Origin: Malachius bipustulatus
Lineage: Eukaryota > Arthropoda > Insecta > Coleoptera > Melyridae
Reading direction: 5' to 3'
DNA: 64,000 nt
NCBI GenBank assembly: GCA_910589415.1
Contig: OU342631.1
Span: 21,080,001-21,144,000 of the forward strand
Both the position numbers and the translations under genes were made by a program. Shown here one piece after another: positions 1 to 12,244 of this stretch; positions within the stretch are counted from its first letter, which is position 1; each line of letters starts with the position of its first letter. The notes under the pieces were generated by a model. It saw only the letters and a program-made list of their open reading frames with translations. It was not told the origin of the DNA and searched no databases.

Positions 1-1540
1 AATAAAATACGTTGGATTTATAATCATCTAATTATGAACTGGATTAAATGAACATAATTAACACGGTGTTATTCTTTTGTTTAGTATGTGCATGCAATTA
101 AAACAAAGATTACCAACATTAAATTACGACGACCTCATATTATTATGAATTGTAACCGCAATAAATTTTTGAGTACATTGATTCATATTAAGACACCTTC
201 TCAGAAAGTTGGTAAAGTGAATGGCCGTTGGTAAAATGTAACCAGGTAAGAATGAGAGTAAGCCCAGCTGTATGAATAACAACCTCTATAATTACGGCCC
301 AAGCTCAATATTATTCATAGAGGAAATACCAATTTATTACATGGAATGTTATTAGCTGTAGTCGGGTGCGGTGATGGTGATGGTATGGTGAAATAACAAT
401 TTTATTTCATAAAATTTCATGGGTTGAATGATTAGTCATTAGTCATTACCGACCAATCAAATTATCCCATGCTTAAATCCTATTGTTATTATCCTTCTTA
501 GAAGATTGCCACCTACCTCACCAAAAACCTCTAATAATTACCTAGTTATTAGTACGCTCGCTTAAATTGTTTTAACTCTGTAATTATGATTATTATTTAC
601 CTTAAAGGCATAAATAGGTACGGGCGAAAATTTTGAGCGAGCTCAAACTATATACCTAGTCGTTTAATTTTTATTTTAATTCGGGAGAGTGGTCAGTTTA
701 AAATTTCATAGACGTAACGATTCGAAATTTACTGCATGTATGGAGAGCTTTATTAGTTCTAAGACAAATTAATTGGAGCGCTTCTGTTCTCTCAAACTCT
801 CAAAAAAATAAATAAATATTCAACTCTAGTAGTTGAAATTAGGTAGGTATAATGAATCACGTTCCAAATTAAAAATTCTGATAAAATCAGAGGTAGGTAT
901 TTAAAATAATTCTCATTTCAGCATTGTAAAGAATATTTGAGAGTTGTTTATGCAGCACTGACTGAAGTCTTGTTATTGTAGAAAAGCAGGTACGAAACCC
1001 AACCCCACAAACCTGGTGGTCCTAGACGATAATTGATCAGTAAAGTCACCTGAAAAGATGGGGAATTATCAGCCTTATGGACGGGACAATAAGGTGGTTA
1101 TGTGTGCTAGAATTTTAGATCATAAACGTTTATTATATACCTTAAAAATCATAAATAACAATACAAAATCATGATGGCTTTTATGAGAAGATACCATTTA
1201 TTTTAGCTTGGTGTTGGTGGTTTCAGTACTAAAGAGCTTAATTTTCTGATTTTAAGAAACACTTTTATTGCTGGTCGTAAATTATTATAAATTTCAACTC
1301 AACATTCTGGTAAAACTTTGTTAATCGAGATTTCTGAGAAAAATAATGGATTAGGTATAACTATGTATCTAATTCAATCGACCTAAAAAATCGACAATAA
1401 AAACGTTCGCTCGAAAAATCATTCAGAATGGGATAATTTTGTATGAGCGCCTTTTACTCTGCGAAACGTGCTATACGAATCTGACAAAGAATCCGATTGA
1501 GCCGTAAAGTCCTTTTTTTTATTTTTAGATGCCCAAATAT
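1..1540. other. AT-rich stretch, no gene recognised
   Basis: No exon with a credible acceptor, open frame and donor was seen on either strand. The sequence is AT-rich with homopolymer runs and scattered TAGGTA motifs, as expected for intron or intergenic insect DNA. Confidence 0.6.
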
Positions 1541-1544
1541 AGCA

Positions 1545-2402
1545 AATTTTTCAACTTTGAATCAGGAGGACTTCACCAGTTTATTATAGAAGACCTGCTT
1601 TAAGGAATAAAAGTTCTCATAAATATTATGTCCGGAAAGCTTGAAAAAAAAAACAGGGTGTCGAAAAATTTTTTTTTCAGTTTTCGCCGTAGGTATAACT
1701 TGGGCATTTCTTAATATTTTAATTTTATACCCAGCGGTTATTTATTATAGTTCAGAGCTCACAAAACAAAGACAAACACAGGTGAAAAAAATCCATCAGT
1801 AGCGTAGGAATAAATAGGAATGCCCATGGAATAAATAAAACCTTATTTTATACCAGCATTGGATTCCCTGGAGGTTTCTTACAAAAAAAAAGGTATAGGT
1901 GATTTGAATGATGAATGAATATTCGAAATTTCCCATAGTTTTTACGCACTTAAATTGAGTGTAAATTTACTCATACCGCAAAAATAAGCTCATTATTTCA
2001 ATTTATTGTTATTTTTGGATACTATAAAATAATAATTGAAAAAATCCATGATTTTACATAGTTTAAATAAATGGTATGAGGAAGTTTGGCCTCAATTGAC
2101 TTAAAAATTATTGGGAATTTCGAATATTTATCAGTGTACCTTTTTTGTAAGAAATCGCCAGTGAATCCAACGCTGATAAGTAAGATCGCGTGTGTCCACG
2201 GGCGTAGAACATGTTGCGCGAAAAATTAGTCATAGGTATATCCTTATCTACGCCATTTACTCATTTTTTCATCTAGAAAATAGAAAAAAAACACCCGGTA
2301 TCTTTTTTTCTAAGATTTTACGGACATGTGTTTATGGGAACTTTTATTTATTAAAGCAGGTCTTCTATTAACTGGTCAAGTCCTGCTACAAAAAATTGAC
2401 TT
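1545..2402. mobile_element. Fold-back (long inverted repeat) element
   Basis: The left arm reads ACTTCACCAGTTTATTATAG, then AAGACCTGCTTTAAGGAATA. Its complement returns on the right, where the plus strand reads TTAAAGCAGGTCTTCTATTA then ACTGGTCAAGTCCTGC. A second pair of matching segments lies inside: ATATTCGAAATTTCCCA near 1920 against GGGAATTTCGAATATT near 2112, and the GATTCCCTGGAGG and CCAGTGAATCC segments around 1862 and 2158. Arms are about 75-85% matched by eye, so the element is old. An internal ACAGGGTGT near 1652 and ACACCCGGT near 2292 suggest the arms hold an inner CAGGG-type element. Exact ends and target duplication could not be fixed. No transposase frame is seen. Confidence 0.7.
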
Positions 2403-5000
2403 CAATTTCGGAATTGTCATTGTCAAATGTGTAGAGTAATGGGTTAATTAATTGGCGTAGATCAAGGGTTTTCAAGGTTTCACACTTTTTGAACTCCTAC
2501 GCCATTTGATTTTTTTTTTAATATCGAGCCTACATTTTTCGGCACAATTTCTACAAAAAAGTACTCTTGATGCAGGTCGCCTAATCTTATCGTTTAGAAG
2601 AAAAAATTTCACTGTTGTAATGTAAATTAATTTTATTATCCTATGATGACTATAAGAAAATAAAAATAAATCAATAAATAAATTAAAATAATTTAAAGCC
2701 AAAAAAAAGTTTATCCCTCTTAATTGCAAATTTTGAATTATTATTACATTTCAAAATTCAAATGCAATTTTCCTATAATCAATAAGATTTGGCGACTTTT
2801 ATCAAAAGGGCCTCTTTTGCAGGAAATGAGTCGATTAATCTACGCTCGATACTTAAAATTGTTTAATTCTATTGGCATAAAAGTCCAATTAGGGTGTGCC
2901 ACTTTAAAAAAAATCATGACCTACCCCAATCAATTATCGTCATGAGTAGAGCTTGGAAAATATGCACGAAAACGAACACAGATAAACATGCAAATACCTA
3001 TACATAGAGCAGTTAAAACATCACTTAACAATATGCAAAATAAAACACGTTTCTTTAAAAATTGCCTTTGCTTTACAATTTATAAATTTAATTTAGTCAA
3101 TTATTTAATTCATCAATTAACTCGCAATTTTAATGAAAAAAAAAAATAATTATTAAGAATATTTTTTCTTAACATAAAGCATGGTTATGTTAACCACTTT
3201 TACCATAGGTACCAAACGAACAACGTATAAGTAGGTGTAAAACATAAAATACTTTTTGTACTTGTAGTACTACATGTGGAATGCATTTTAGGTAGGTATA
3301 CTTCTTTTTCCAGGAATTGCATATAAGGATTTCCTTTCTCTTGACAATAGAGCTACATCATAAACTGTTGTGTTGTAAAATTCATTGTACTTGAAGAAGT
3401 ATTGGTTGCCTTGTAATAATACTAATTGAAGACAAGTATTTCAACTATTTCTATGAAATATTTCCAAAAAGTTAATTATTGTAAAATGAACATGAGTTCC
3501 TTGAATGCCCTGAAATGTGCAAAATATTATTTTCATATACATTTATAAAAAATAATTACCAAAATTTGGATATCTATATAAAAAAATATGCATTTTGCAT
3601 ACCATGTTGACTGAATGATAAAAAGGTATGCAGAAAATACATAGGAAAAGACAGCTATATAGGGGTGATGTGCATTAAGAGAGGATGAAGAATATGTAGA
3701 CGTTGTCATATTAATTTAAACGGATATAAGCGACAACAATTTTTGCAACTAACTTGAATAACTAAATGACTAAAAGTTGACAGGTTAGACAACATCGCCT
3801 ATAATTCAACTGGGATATCTATTACATACCTTCTCTTTTGCGTTTACAGTGTTCAGTGTACCTTAATATTTCAAGCTCTAGTCATGCATGATTAATTTTA
3901 CCAAAAATCATAAAACTCGCTTCAGCGGCTTAATTTATTATTTTGGCATCTCGTAGTGGCTTTCAAGCAACTTCGTACGAAGATAAGTTGATTTAAATCG
4001 ACTTAAGTTGTAGAGACATCTTAGGGACACCTGTCTAACGTCTATCGGAAAAAAGCTCTACAGCACTTTTTCACGTAATGTTGGCTGTAATATGAAAAAG
4101 TTAGACATGCCAAATTCTAAAGATTCATAACTTTTTAACGAGGTTATCTCTCGCTGTGAGAGTTATCGAGTTTCAAGAACAACAAAATTTAATGTCTCTC
4201 TCTAGGCAAATTCAACTGTGAAAACAATTTGAAGTCATAAAAGAAATCCCGCCACCTACATTGAGATTCTCCACGGTTGCTTTTATACGGATACATGAAA
4301 AAACATTCTAGTCTATTTTCTATTTGTTTTCCTTGAAAACATTGAAGTCACTAATGAGATTTAACAAAACAAATGTAACTTCTTTGTACTGTCCACAAAT
4401 TCGACAAAAATAAAAAATAATTTACGATCAGATGTATGGAAGATCATAAAAATCCAAGTGACTCTAAAACTGAACACAATCACAAATAAACCAATTATTC
4501 CAAACCAGCTGCACTCATATTTCTGCTTTTTAATGCTTAATTGTTATTTTTACGTTTCAACTTTTGTTTGGTGGATTAAAAAATTAGTCCATGAATTCCT
4601 GGAAATGAACGCGAAATATTTCTTCTTGATCATCCAAAATTTAACATCATAAAGCTTTTAAAAGCTATTATCGACTTACCTAAAGTACAGAAATAATTTT
4701 AAAATCTCATTATACTTTTTATATAGGTACCTACGCTTTAACACTTTATATTACACTCCTTCATATTATTAATATATTTATGTATACTTGCACGCCTTGC
4801 GAATGTGAATTAAGTAACGAAACCATTTGTTTTCTAAAGAAAAAGAAGAGATACGATAGCCGATATATTGACACATGACAAATTACCTAGCATTTGGTGA
4901 TATCGGGAGCTATAAAACTTAGCTAGAACGTGTTTCTGCTTTCCTTGGAAGTTCCTGAGTGATTAATGTATATGAAAAAATACTAAGTTTTCATTAGATG
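2403..5000. other. AT-rich stretch, no gene recognised
   Basis: Short open frames of 64-85 codons occur here but have low-complexity, AT-driven composition and no splice signals with matching phase. Nothing else is recognised. Confidence 0.55.
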
Positions 5001-5007
5001 TATACAG

Positions 5008-5660
5008 GGTGTTTTATTAGCCGACACACTAATAGGGATTTCAATGGTTAAAACTTCGGATTGAATTGTTGGCTTATTAGAGAGAAATGATAAATTTATA
5101 ATTTGTTAAGATTGAAAAGCTATGCCTCTGTTACTGCAATTACATTTTAATTCTATTGAGCCATTCCCGAGAAAATTAAAAAAAACGTGACGTCATGTTC
5201 ATTGTTGTACGAAACAACTTTTTCCCATAACTTTTTTTTTAATATCTTTACAAACAATAGTACTTAACTTTTATAAAATTTTTTAATTTTTTTGGCCTAC
5301 TTATCGTAACTTTAAATAAACATGCGTCAAATGAGTTTTTGAGCATCTACAAACTTTCTGCGCAATCTATTTTTTTTTTTAATCTTACTACATACTTCAA
5401 AAAATTCTCCTTTGGTGCGTATACTTTTCGGATGGTAAAATTTGTAAAATTGTATAATACTCTCGTACATTCCCAATCATCGTGCATGAAACAAAGTTCG
5501 TATTTCTCAATGTATTTTTTTTTTTCGTTTAATATCATTCGATATTTAGATATCGGTTACAAAATATTTCCCGTAATAACTCTGATGTCGATTTAAAAAA
5601 ATTTCAGTTCTGAAGTTTGAATAATTGGTATTAGCGATGCAACGTTGCACAAGGGTTAAA
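5008..5660 (+). mobile_element. Truncated CAGGG-ended element, left end only
   Basis: TA followed by CAGGGTGTTTTATTAGCCG marks a left end like those of the TA-flanked fold-back elements elsewhere in the window. No matching right end was found before 6100, so this is probably a one-armed remnant. The body (about 5210-5330) resembles sequence near 7540-7620, both carrying TAATATCTTYACAAACAA followed by TCGTAACTT. That suggests two diverged copies of one repeat. The right limit given is a guess. Confidence 0.4.
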
Positions 5661-6133
5661 AAAATTATCACAAAATTAAATGTTAGTTATCTTAAAGGAA
5701 GAGGAAAATATTTGTAAATTAAAAACATATATAATATAAACAAAAATACAATGATCTAAAATAGCAAATAGCAAAAAAAATTAATAGTAAAGTCTTAAAT
5801 CAGATTATAGATAGTCCCAGAAACAAGAACGAGAAAAAGGGAAATATGATAAAATTGGCAAAGTCGCTTTAACATTCTAGCATTGCTTCCTATAAGCACT
5901 CACTCACAGTGCCACAAGTCCCTTACCTTAGTTCATATACTCATAATACTCTTATACCGGCAGGCAGACCATATAGGATGGTAGGTACATAGGGCATTGC
6001 CTAATCATACCAAATTTATGTTTCCATGTTAACGAAATTATTTGTTGCCTATTGTCAAAGTATTTTAAATTATTATTATTAATATTAATTATTGCATTAT
6101 TAGGCAATGTCCTACGTACAGGGTTGTGGTCAG

Positions 6134-6646
6134 CTACCCGATATAAAGACATAACCTCTTAACCTTATAATAATAGTTTGTATTCCTTAGTTCAAGTTTT
6201 GAGTTTTCATTTTCAAGTGTTAAGTATATTATATTAAAATGTTCATAGTATAGAGTACCGAGTAATAGTATAGTTTTATTGTGCGAGTTATTTTTTTCAT
6301 CAAGTACCACGTGTTGCTGCTTCTCTTCGATCTGTGATACCCGAATTAAGGCTCTCCAGGTGAAATGGATTGGCTTGAAGCGAACATCATCCTTTTGGTG
6401 GTTATTGGATGCAGTTAACAGGGTATAATAAAATAAAGGTGTAGAGGAGCCAAAAATAGGTTCTCGGTTTCTCTTGAAAAAAAAACATTCAACTTTTTTC
6501 TCAAAACAGGGTTGAAAATATAAATTAATGTTTTTACAGGTTAAATTTAAAATGTCTGTAGAGTATTTTAGCACTGTTGTATGTGAACTATAATGCAGGT
6601 GTGTTGTATAATGTAAAGAAACAAAAAAAAACAATGATTTCACCAA
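6134..6646 (-). other. Longest open frame in the window (170 codons), doubtful gene
   Basis: This ATG-to-stop frame is the longest in the window, but I recognise no domain. The N-terminal third is Phe/Tyr/His-rich, as expected from AT-rich chance sequence. The middle (residues about 75-120, around 6290-6420) is more balanced and contains a stretch ending ALIRVSQIEEKQQHVVLDE. It is not flanked by recognised repeats. A 170-codon open frame can arise by chance in 64 kb of such DNA when six frames are searched. I list it because it is the maximum, not because I believe it is a gene. Confidence 0.15.
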
Positions 6647-7714
6647 AAGGTACTTAACTTTTACACTGCACTATTATTTTGTATATATTTTTTTTCAGCA
6701 AACCAAACATTTTCTTCTTTTTATGCCATTTTTATCCTTATTTTCTCTTCCTTGCTTAAAAACTTTGTCATTTTCGCATTAAAATTTACGAAGTTTTACA
6801 TTGATTCACCTGTAGCTGAATATTCTTATTATTATCAAAACAACACAAAAAAGGATGCTTCAAGTTACGAAAAATTAATTTTGTAATTCCCTTTTCACAT
6901 GGTGTTAGTTTTTTCAACACCGCCCTAAAAAATCTTCGATAATTGGCTCTTGTTGTCTTGTATTTTTTTTTTTTTAATATTTTTAAATTTATATTCTATG
7001 GAAAAAAAATCCAGATTTAAAATAAAATTATAAAAAAAATTAATATAAATAGATAGTCGGTGCAAAATTTTTCATCGCGTCAAATGTTCCAATCAAAATT
7101 CCTCATTTTAGGAGGTGCAGGTTGGTTTATTAGAAACGAATCATTTTTGCAAGCTGCAGACATTTTTGAAAGTCGAATTGTTAAAATGTTCTCTACCGGG
7201 TGAACCATTTAAACTTATGATCACTTCTTTATACATATTTTCAGCTGTTAAGTTGATGTAAAGAAAATTATAAAAATCGATTATTATTGAGCATCGCTTT
7301 TTTGAGATACGTTCTCAAAAACGTATTTTTTAATGGGAAGCCCTGTATAAAGTGAAATCAGAAAAGTAGGGAAAGTTTGTTTATAAAGATATTGTATTAT
7401 TATGAATATTGTGGAAAAAAGTGGTTTAAAATTAAAATTCAAAGTCAGGCAGAATTGAATTTGTAAATTTTTTAACAATTTTGCAGAGATTCTACAAAGA
7501 AGGGTTGAAAACATAAATTTTAATTCTAAAAGATTTTTCTCGTAAATTTCTCGTAATATCTTCACAAACAAGGGTATACTTTGTCGTAACTTGAAACAAG
7601 CATACAAAAAATTTATTTTTATTTTTAATTTTATTAATGAAAAAAATCCCATTTTATGATTTTGAAAATATCTGCATGTCATATATTTTATAGTTTAATA
7701 TTTATATGTATCAA

Positions 7715-7830
7715 TAAATTGTGATCAAGGGACTAACCAGTCCCGAAACGTAAACTTTTGATCAACATTAATAATTTTGAAACTATCAAGCCGGAACCTA
7801 AAACCCAAAAAATAATAAAAATATTTTATT
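7715..7830 (+). ncRNA. Hammerhead/Penelope-like motif remnant
   Basis: A perfect 6-bp stem GGGACT-AACC-AGTCCC (7729-7744) is followed at once by GAAACGT, and the whole is bracketed by TGATCAA (7722-7728) and TTGATCA (7758-7764). This arrangement resembles the type I hammerhead core seen in Penelope-like elements: CUGANGA, stem II, GAAAC. The first core strand reads TGATCA instead of CUGANGA, so it should not cleave. It lies directly upstream of the 7852-8718 palindrome. Assignment is by motif only. Confidence 0.3.
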
Positions 7831-7851
7831 CCTTACTTTCGTCACTGTATA

Positions 7852-8718
7852 CCGGGTGTCCCAGACTTAATTGACCAGGCCATATCTCATATACAGGTTG
7901 AGATAATCGAGCCGAATAAAAGGCGTATTATTAAAATTTTTCAAGCTGTATAACATGACAGCATGAAAACAACCCCCACTCCAACATCCCCTAAGTTATA
8001 GCCCCCACCGTTGAAAAAATGAATAGCACCCTGTATATATTTTTGTATATTCAAAACCAGTATTCGATTGTCTATTCAGATGATTTTTCAGATTCAAAAT
8101 TGGTTGACAAATAACCAAGAAAAGGTTCATCAAGGTGGTCATGACTTTTTATCTTTAACTTTCTCTGGATGACTTTTGCTGTCAAAATTGATCAATATTT
8201 AGTCATAGTTTTTAACAGGCAGGTGATAGTTATTATTATAATTAAAGTCCAAACAATTTATTTAATAATTCTGAATTATTGGGAAATTTTAAAAAATAAA
8301 ACAAGAGACAAAGCACTTTATCATGAACCTTAATGATGACTGTGACCTGCTAATTAAAAACTATGACCAAAATATTGATAAATTTTGACAGCTAAAGTCA
8401 TTCAGAGAAAGTTCAGATAAAAAGTCATGACCACCTTGATGAACCTTTTTCTTGGTTATTTCTCAACCAATTTTGAATCTGAAAAATCATCTGAATAGAC
8501 AATCGAATACTGGTTTTGAATATACAAAAATATATACAGGGTGCTATTCATTTTTTTAAGGGTGAGGGCTGTAACTTAGGGGATGTTGGAGTGGGGGTTG
8601 TTTTCATGCTGTCATGTTATACAGCTTGAAAAATTATAATAATATGTCTTTTATTCGGCTCGATTATCTCAACCTGTATATGAGATATGGCCTGGTCAAT
8701 TAAGTCTGGGACACCCGG
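7852..8718. mobile_element. TA-flanked fold-back element, nearly full palindrome
   Basis: The termini are CCGGGTGTCCCAGACTTAAT on the left and its complement ending CACCCGG on the right, each flanked by TA (7850-7851 and 8719-8720). The arms run about 380 bp each with only scattered mismatches and meet in a loop of roughly 100 nt near 8235-8325. Matching inner landmarks include AACCAGTATTCGATTG (8057) and CAATCGAATACTGGTT (8500). TA duplication and the CxGGGTGT end match the other elements of this type in the window and fit Tc1/mariner insertion preference. Open frames in the right arm are shadows of the repeat. High arm identity suggests a fairly recent insertion or arm homogenisation. Confidence 0.88.
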
Positions 8719-8864
8719 TATTATCACATTTTCAAAATTTGCGTTAAAAATAAGCAGCGTATGAATTATGAACAAGTTAAAGCGACATTTTTCAATCTTC
8801 AAAGCAATTTACATCGAAAACTTTTTCTCGAATGTTCAACACGCACGTCTTCTCGGTTGTTCTT

Positions 8865-8920
8865 GGTTGATATGGCAGACAGATGAGGTAAAATTACAGC
8901 GAAACGTCAACATATCTGTC
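8865..8920 (+). ncRNA. Hammerhead-like motif candidate
   Basis: GATATG (8869-8874) and CATATC (8911-8916) can pair as an outer stem. Inside it lie CAGATGAG (one base from the CUGAUGAG core), a small hairpin GTAAAATTAC, and then GCGAAACGTC, which contains the GAAAC core. The order resembles a type I hammerhead ribozyme with a minimal stem III. The stem II is short and one core base differs, so activity is doubtful. Confidence 0.3.
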
Positions 8921-9885
8921 TTCACTAAATAAACAAAGGTTGAGTCGTTTAAAGAACTTTAATGTAAATTAAGTTATGGTAGTAATTTCGTATAAATATG
9001 ATTTAGTTTAGATGTATCGACGATGCGACCTATGCAAAATGACAAATTTAATACTGAGACGAGTTTGAATCTGCTAATAAGTAGTAGTGGAATTGAAAGC
9101 ACTTTAAACTTTAATACAAGCCGCCTTTACTCAGCATTTATCCTAATTTTTGTTTCCTTCCCAAGAATTCCAACCCTTTACTGTTAGGCACCTACAGTCA
9201 TAAATTCTAACACTGAAAAACTTTTATAGGATACGCAAATTCAAAAATACAATCCTATCTAGCGGGATGGTCGTTCTTATATGGCTGGAACAACTTAAAT
9301 GGTTCATACAGCTTTCAACAATTGCCTGTTCCTTAGCGCAACTGCTTGTTCAAACATTTAAAATCTAATGGTTATGTCTTCTAAGAAATGGAATGCGCTA
9401 TTTCATAGAAACATCTTTCAAAGTCACTATACCGATGGGGATACAAATCTTTAAACTTTAAACTGCCTCCCTTTTCGAATTTCTATAGCAGAGCGGTAAA
9501 TCCTAAGACCTTTAGTAGTACTCCTCCGTAATACATCCGTACTTACGGTATTATAACCACCCAGCCTCCCAGTTCGGTGCCATACCACATAGAAAAACAG
9601 CTGTTTAGCTGCTGTTGTTGATTTGTTACGCTTTTGAATTTTGAGTCCGTTCTTAGAATATACCATATAACGAAGGGCACTATTTATTCCAGGCCTTACC
9701 TAAACATTGTATTTACCGGAGTTAAAATCTTCTCTTCTTAAAGTAGGTAGAGATCAGGGCACATCCATCACGTTTATTGTTTTGGGATTGTCTTCTATTG
9801 TTCGAGCATCCACTTGTTAGCAGTATGTAGGTAGCAAAGCTCAACTTTTAGTTTAAAAAGAGGGCACATTATCACATATTTAATA

Positions 9886-10387
9886 CAGGGTGTTAAGAAA
9901 ATGACGGATAAACTCTTCAGTACATTGTAGGGGACACTCAGTAGAGTACGGGAAAAATAATTTTAAAAATTCTGGCCTTCAATTTGGTGAGATAAAAAAT
10001 GCCCAAGTTAACATTTTACTATCTTTGTTTTTCGGTATTTGCAAAAACTAGATGATTTTGCAGATATGAAAAAGGGTACTTTAATCGTTATCAGTTACAA
10101 AAATTGCTTAAAATGTATTACTGGCTTGGAAAATTTAATAAGAATTTTATTTTTCTTTTCCAAGATGCTGAAAAAAGCATTTGGCAACAACGGTTTTGTT
10201 ACCTTAACTACCTACATTGTTAGAAATTAGACGTATCGTGTTAAACGTTGCCAAATTTATTGTTCAATATTTTGCTTATATCTTTTAAAATGTAGATCTG
10301 GATTTTTTTAAATCATTTTTCCCGTACTTTACTGAGTGTCCCCTCCAAGGTACTGGAGAGTTTATCCGTCATTTTCTTAACACCCTG
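9886..10387. mobile_element. TA-flanked fold-back element, 502 bp
   Basis: Both ends are CAGGGTGTTAAGAAAATGAC in inverted orientation, continuing into GGATAAACTCT and GTACTxxxGAGTGTCCCC, and flanked by TA at 9884-9885 and 10388-10389. The inverted match covers about 90 bp at each end. The centre is unmatched and encodes nothing recognised: the 63-codon frame at 10039-10230 shows no family feature. It abuts the next element (10392-11121) with only TATA between them. Confidence 0.88.
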
Positions 10388-10391
10388 TATA

Positions 10392-11121
10392 CAGGGTGTT
10401 TTATAATTGAATGTCAATATTTAAGGAGGTGATTTTTGGGTTCATTTTAAGAAGAAAACTTCATAAGAACGTATGTCCTAAAAGTCTTAACTTTTGAGAT
10501 ACAGGGTGGTAAAGTTTTTAAAAATAAATATTTTTTTCATAATATCTATAATACCGCTCTAGATATTTTAATGAAATTTCAAAGACAGGTATTACTCACC
10601 AAGAGGCATTTTTTTCATGTACCACAATCCGTTTTATCTCCACTAGTGAATCTTGCAGAATTTCACCTAATCATATTTTTATATTTTTTTATTGTCATTT
10701 AACGACAATCTTGTGACCATGTAGAGAAACAGATTTTATTTTTTTAAGCGAAAACCATGCATCGGACTGAAAAAAATAGATAATCAAATTTGCTTGGAAA
10801 TGAATGGGGATTCCAAAAATGATTTCTATTTGAACAGAAATCAGTGAAGTACCATCAGGGCTGCTAAAATATGCAGGTAAAATTCTGCATGATCGTGCAC
10901 CATCGTCATTAATGAAATAAAATGAAACGTGGTACATGAAACAATGCCCCTTGATATGCGTAATACCTGTAAGTATACGAAATTTCATTAAAATGTCCAG
11001 AGTTCCTATCTCAAAAGTTATAATTATACTTTTAGGACATACGTTCTTGTGAAGTTTTCTTCTTAAAATGGACCCAGAAATCACACCCTTAATTATTGAC
11101 ATTCAATTAGAAAATACCCTG
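10392..11121. mobile_element. TA-flanked fold-back element, 730 bp
   Basis: The left end CAGGGTGTTTTATAATTGAA and the complementary right end TTCAATTAGAAAATACCCTG are flanked by TA. The arms continue inwards for more than 180 bp, with matching segments AAGAAGAAAACTTCA near 10449 and TGAAGTTTTCTTCTT near 11051. A 135-codon minus-strand frame at 10695-11102 lies largely within the right arm, and I treat it as an artefact of the repeat because it has no transposase motif. Its left TA and the right TA of the preceding element sit side by side. Confidence 0.87.
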
Positions 11122-11636
11122 TATTTTGTAAGGTAACGAAATTTTGGGAGAAAACTTACGTCTGAGATTAATAAGGCTGTTAGATTATAAAATGCAAGAC
11201 GACGATCGTTTATAATTTCACAGGTTCAATCTCAGACATTTTTTTTCAAAGCTTGTAAAAAATTATGCTTTCATTTGTTCAAATTATATTTTACTCGGCA
11301 AAGATTGAAAGTTTTTGATTTCATTTTGAGGCGAGTGAATATTTTCACTCGCTTAGTCGTAACTGATGGCGCTTTCTGATTTTTTTTAACTTAGATCAGA
11401 CCTATGTGATAACTTTTTTACCTTTTTTTATTATTTACCCTTTTATTATTATTTATTTATTATAATTTTACCTTTATTATTTATTACCTATGTAATAAAT
11501 TTTTTTCATATGTTCAAGATGCTGGAATCTTAATCAACTTAGTCGACTTAAGAGAAAAGGGAACGTTCAGTAGCAATTTAGAAATGTTTTGAACAAAAAT
11601 AAAAGCATTTTCAATGTATGGGAGTAATCTCTTCCA

Positions 11637-11946
11637 AAACCAAATTTTTTATTTCTCAATTACAGTGTGACATGACTTCAATTGTGTTGGCCATAACTGC
11701 AAAATGGGCACATCAAAATGTTCCTTATTTGGTGGACTAGTACCTAGATTAGTACCTAGATGCTATAATTTGAAAAAATGAATTCTGCTCAAAAAATCAT
11801 TCTGGAGAGCATACTTTATCCATAAATCACTTGATTTAGTACTTTTAACAAAAATTCGTTTTTTGTACCATCACATGGCCCAATTTAAGTAAATCTAAAT
11901 AGTCATAATGGCACACTATAATTGAGAAATAAAAAATAAATTAAAC
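11637..11946. repeat. Fold-back repeat, about 310 bp
   Basis: AAATTTTTTATTTCTCAATT followed by ACAGTGTGACATGACT near 11642 is mirrored by AGTCATAATGGCACACTATA then ATTGAGAAATAAAAAAT ending near 11939. The loop is about 220 nt. Ends carry no CAGGG motif and no target duplication was recognised. Confidence 0.65.
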
Positions 11947-12224
11947 TCAAGTCTGACAATTCACTCAAGTCTGTCACTTATGTGGTGTCACTTAATGTAT
12001 AACATTAGGTATACCGAATCCAAAAATATAATACCTACCAATTCCTATTTAAAAAAAAAGTTAGTGTCATTTCCGGTAAAACCGTAAGTAAGAAAAAATT
12101 CAATTGTCTGTCAAAAACTGCGTACTATCGAGTACTTATATGCGGCACATCGATTTTCAAAAGGATATCTCAAAAAATAAAGGAAAAGATAGGGGTGTGT
12201 ACCATGTCTTTGTGACACCCCTGT

Positions 12225-12240
12225 ATAGTTCATATAAGTA
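12225..12240 (-). mobile_element. Orphan CAGGG-type end
   Basis: GTGACACCCCTGTATAG carries a right-end signature of the TA-flanked family, but no matching left end lies within 1 kb. It is probably a remnant of a decayed copy extending leftwards. Confidence 0.35.
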
Positions 12241-12244
12241 AATT

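Noticed and set aside
8617..8802. 61-codon minus frame
   Set aside because: It is mostly terminal inverted repeat of the 7852-8718 element.
10695..11102. 135-codon minus-strand open frame
   Set aside because: It lies largely in the right arm of the 10392-11121 fold-back and has no transposase or other protein motif. It is explained by the repeat.
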